From positions 3,559,501 through 3,623,500 of the forward strand of contig NZ_CP020028.1 of the NCBI RefSeq assembly GCF_002240415.1: 64,000 nucleotides of DNA, written 5' to 3'. The DNA is from Paenibacillus kribbensis (GTDB lineage Bacteria > Bacillota > Bacilli > Paenibacillales > Paenibacillaceae). Shown piece after piece: positions 63,448-64,000 of this stretch. Below the pieces are notes generated by a model. The model searched no databases. It was given only the letters and a program-made list of their open reading frames with translations, and was not told where the DNA came from. Made by a program: the position numbers and the translations under genes. How positions within the stretch are numbered: the stretch's first letter is position 1; the number at the start of each line of letters is the position of its first letter.

Positions 63448-64000
63448 GTGCAAAATAAGAAATTGAACAAGATATGGCTGACAGGACTTGGGGTGACTTT
63501 ATGCATCCTTTGCAGTTCTGTATTTGCGCCCTTTGTTGATGCAGCTTCTCAGCCCGGTAAAAAAAGCACTGAACTGAACAAGACCACAGATGGTCAATCC
63601 AGCACATCTTCACCCTATCATGCATTTGCCAAGCCTGTTGTCCTAATCGATGTTGGCCATGGCGGTGTGGATGGCGGAACAAGTCACAAGAAACTTTTGG
63701 AAAAAGACATCAACCTTGCCATCGGTCAAAAACTGTACCTGATTTTGCGCTCGCAGGGCTATCCTGCTGTCCTGAATCGGGACAAGGATTACGCACTGAG
63801 TGACGATAACCGCTGGCTTCCCTCCAAATCGAGACACCTAAAAGACCTTGCCCAGCGCAAAAGTCTCACCGAGCAGCTGCCTACCTCCTTGGTTGTAAGC
63901 CTCCATGTTAATTGGGCCAAGCGCTCCGACAAACGGGGACCGATTGTTTTATATCAGGATGAAGGCGGCAGTTATCTGTTAGCTGAGCGAATTCAGCATT
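63448..64000 (+). CDS. N-acetylmuramoyl-L-alanine amidase (CwlD-like), cut by the window end
   Basis: The start is GTG at 63448 with GGAGG 8 bases upstream. The protein opens with a basic n-region and the signal segment WLTGLGVTLCILCSSVFAP, then a Ser/Lys-rich linker. The Amidase_3 domain shows VVLIDVGHGGVDGGTSHKKL with the first zinc ligand, EKDINLAIGQKLYLIL with the Glu ligand, and VVSLHVNWAKRSD with the second His. It cleaves the amide bond between N-acetylmuramic acid and L-Ala in peptidoglycan, outside the cell. A CwlD role in spore cortex is likely but the C-terminus is not in the window. Confidence 0.88.
   Translation, partial: MQNKKLNKIWLTGLGVTLCILCSSVFAPFVDAASQPGKKSTELNKTTDGQSSTSSPYHAFAKPVVLIDVGHGGVDGGTSHKKLLEKDINLAIGQKLYLILRSQGYPAVLNRDKDYALSDDNRWLPSKSRHLKDLAQRKSLTEQLPTSLVVSLHVNWAKRSDKRGPIVLYQDEGGSYLLAERIQH

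Noticed and set aside
63228..63458. Plus-strand frame of 76 codons before the amidase gene
   Set aside because: It overlaps yqzE on the other strand, lacks a binding site and runs a few codons into the amidase start.
1..64000. CRISPR arrays, tRNA and rRNA genes, complete prophage
   Set aside because: No regularly spaced repeats, no cloverleaf-type sequences with GGTTCGA arms, no rRNA segments and no phage structural genes were seen on either strand.

Overview
The window reads as a chromosomal segment of a Gram-positive, spore-forming firmicute, most probably Paenibacillus of the P. polymyxa group. This is an inference from gene content: YesN/LplB/LplC-type sugar uptake loci, an AloR-like peptide receptor, the yqhH-yqhG-yqzE neighbourhood, a CwlD-type amidase, and strong AGGAGG ribosome binding sites with many TTG and GTG starts. 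No rRNA, tRNA, CRISPR array or complete mobile element was seen.

Layout. 180-3658: a GH31 alpha-xylosidase divergent from its probable AraC regulator. 4058-9796: adenine deaminase, HelD and an aromatic-acid-exporter-like protein, with a candidate small RNA at 8548-8648. 10079-12927: a GT4 glycosyltransferase and three small or membrane proteins (DUF2238, YwbE, DUF1361). 13121-24441: a minus-strand carbohydrate locus made of a YesN-like membrane regulator, ROK kinase, MFS permease, solute-binding lipoprotein, two ABC permeases, a TIM-barrel isomerase and an uncharacterised 580-residue protein. 24741-27089: decayed IS3-family DNA, an AloR-like RRNPP receptor without a visible peptide gene, and a remnant membrane protein. 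27073-32887: GH2 beta-mannosidase, LacI regulator and a solute-binding lipoprotein with no permeases beside it. 33033-35348: HxlR regulator, AHL-lactonase-like enzyme, an acetyltransferase and a DUF2500 remnant.

35506-39696: the class Ib ribonucleotide reductase operon nrdI-nrdE-nrdF behind two NrdR-like boxes, with a structured 200-base spacer before nrdF. 39784-42428: a VOC protein and a large methyltransferase. 42673-49786: an arabinan/arabino-oligosaccharide operon (solute-binding protein, two permeases, two GH43 enzymes) divergent from an ArsR-fold regulator. 49841-54171: a second DUF1361 protein, a T-box-controlled aminotransferase (probable alanine specifier) and a Tet(L)-like MFS pump behind a 20-codon leader peptide and an alternative-hairpin attenuator. 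54193-64000: effector-binding protein, WYL regulator, integrase remnant, FabF, MmyB-like regulator, the YqhH-type SNF2 helicase with YqhG, a secreted unknown, YqzE, and the start of an amidase cut by the window edge.

The main theme is plant-polysaccharide use (xyloglucan, mannan, arabinan and one unidentified glycan), each locus with its own regulator and uptake proteins. The least explained parts are the 13121-24441 glycan locus, the small RNA candidate, the nrdE-nrdF spacer, and a two-copy intergenic hairpin element (3662-3855 and 32899-33016) whose stems show a compensatory base change.
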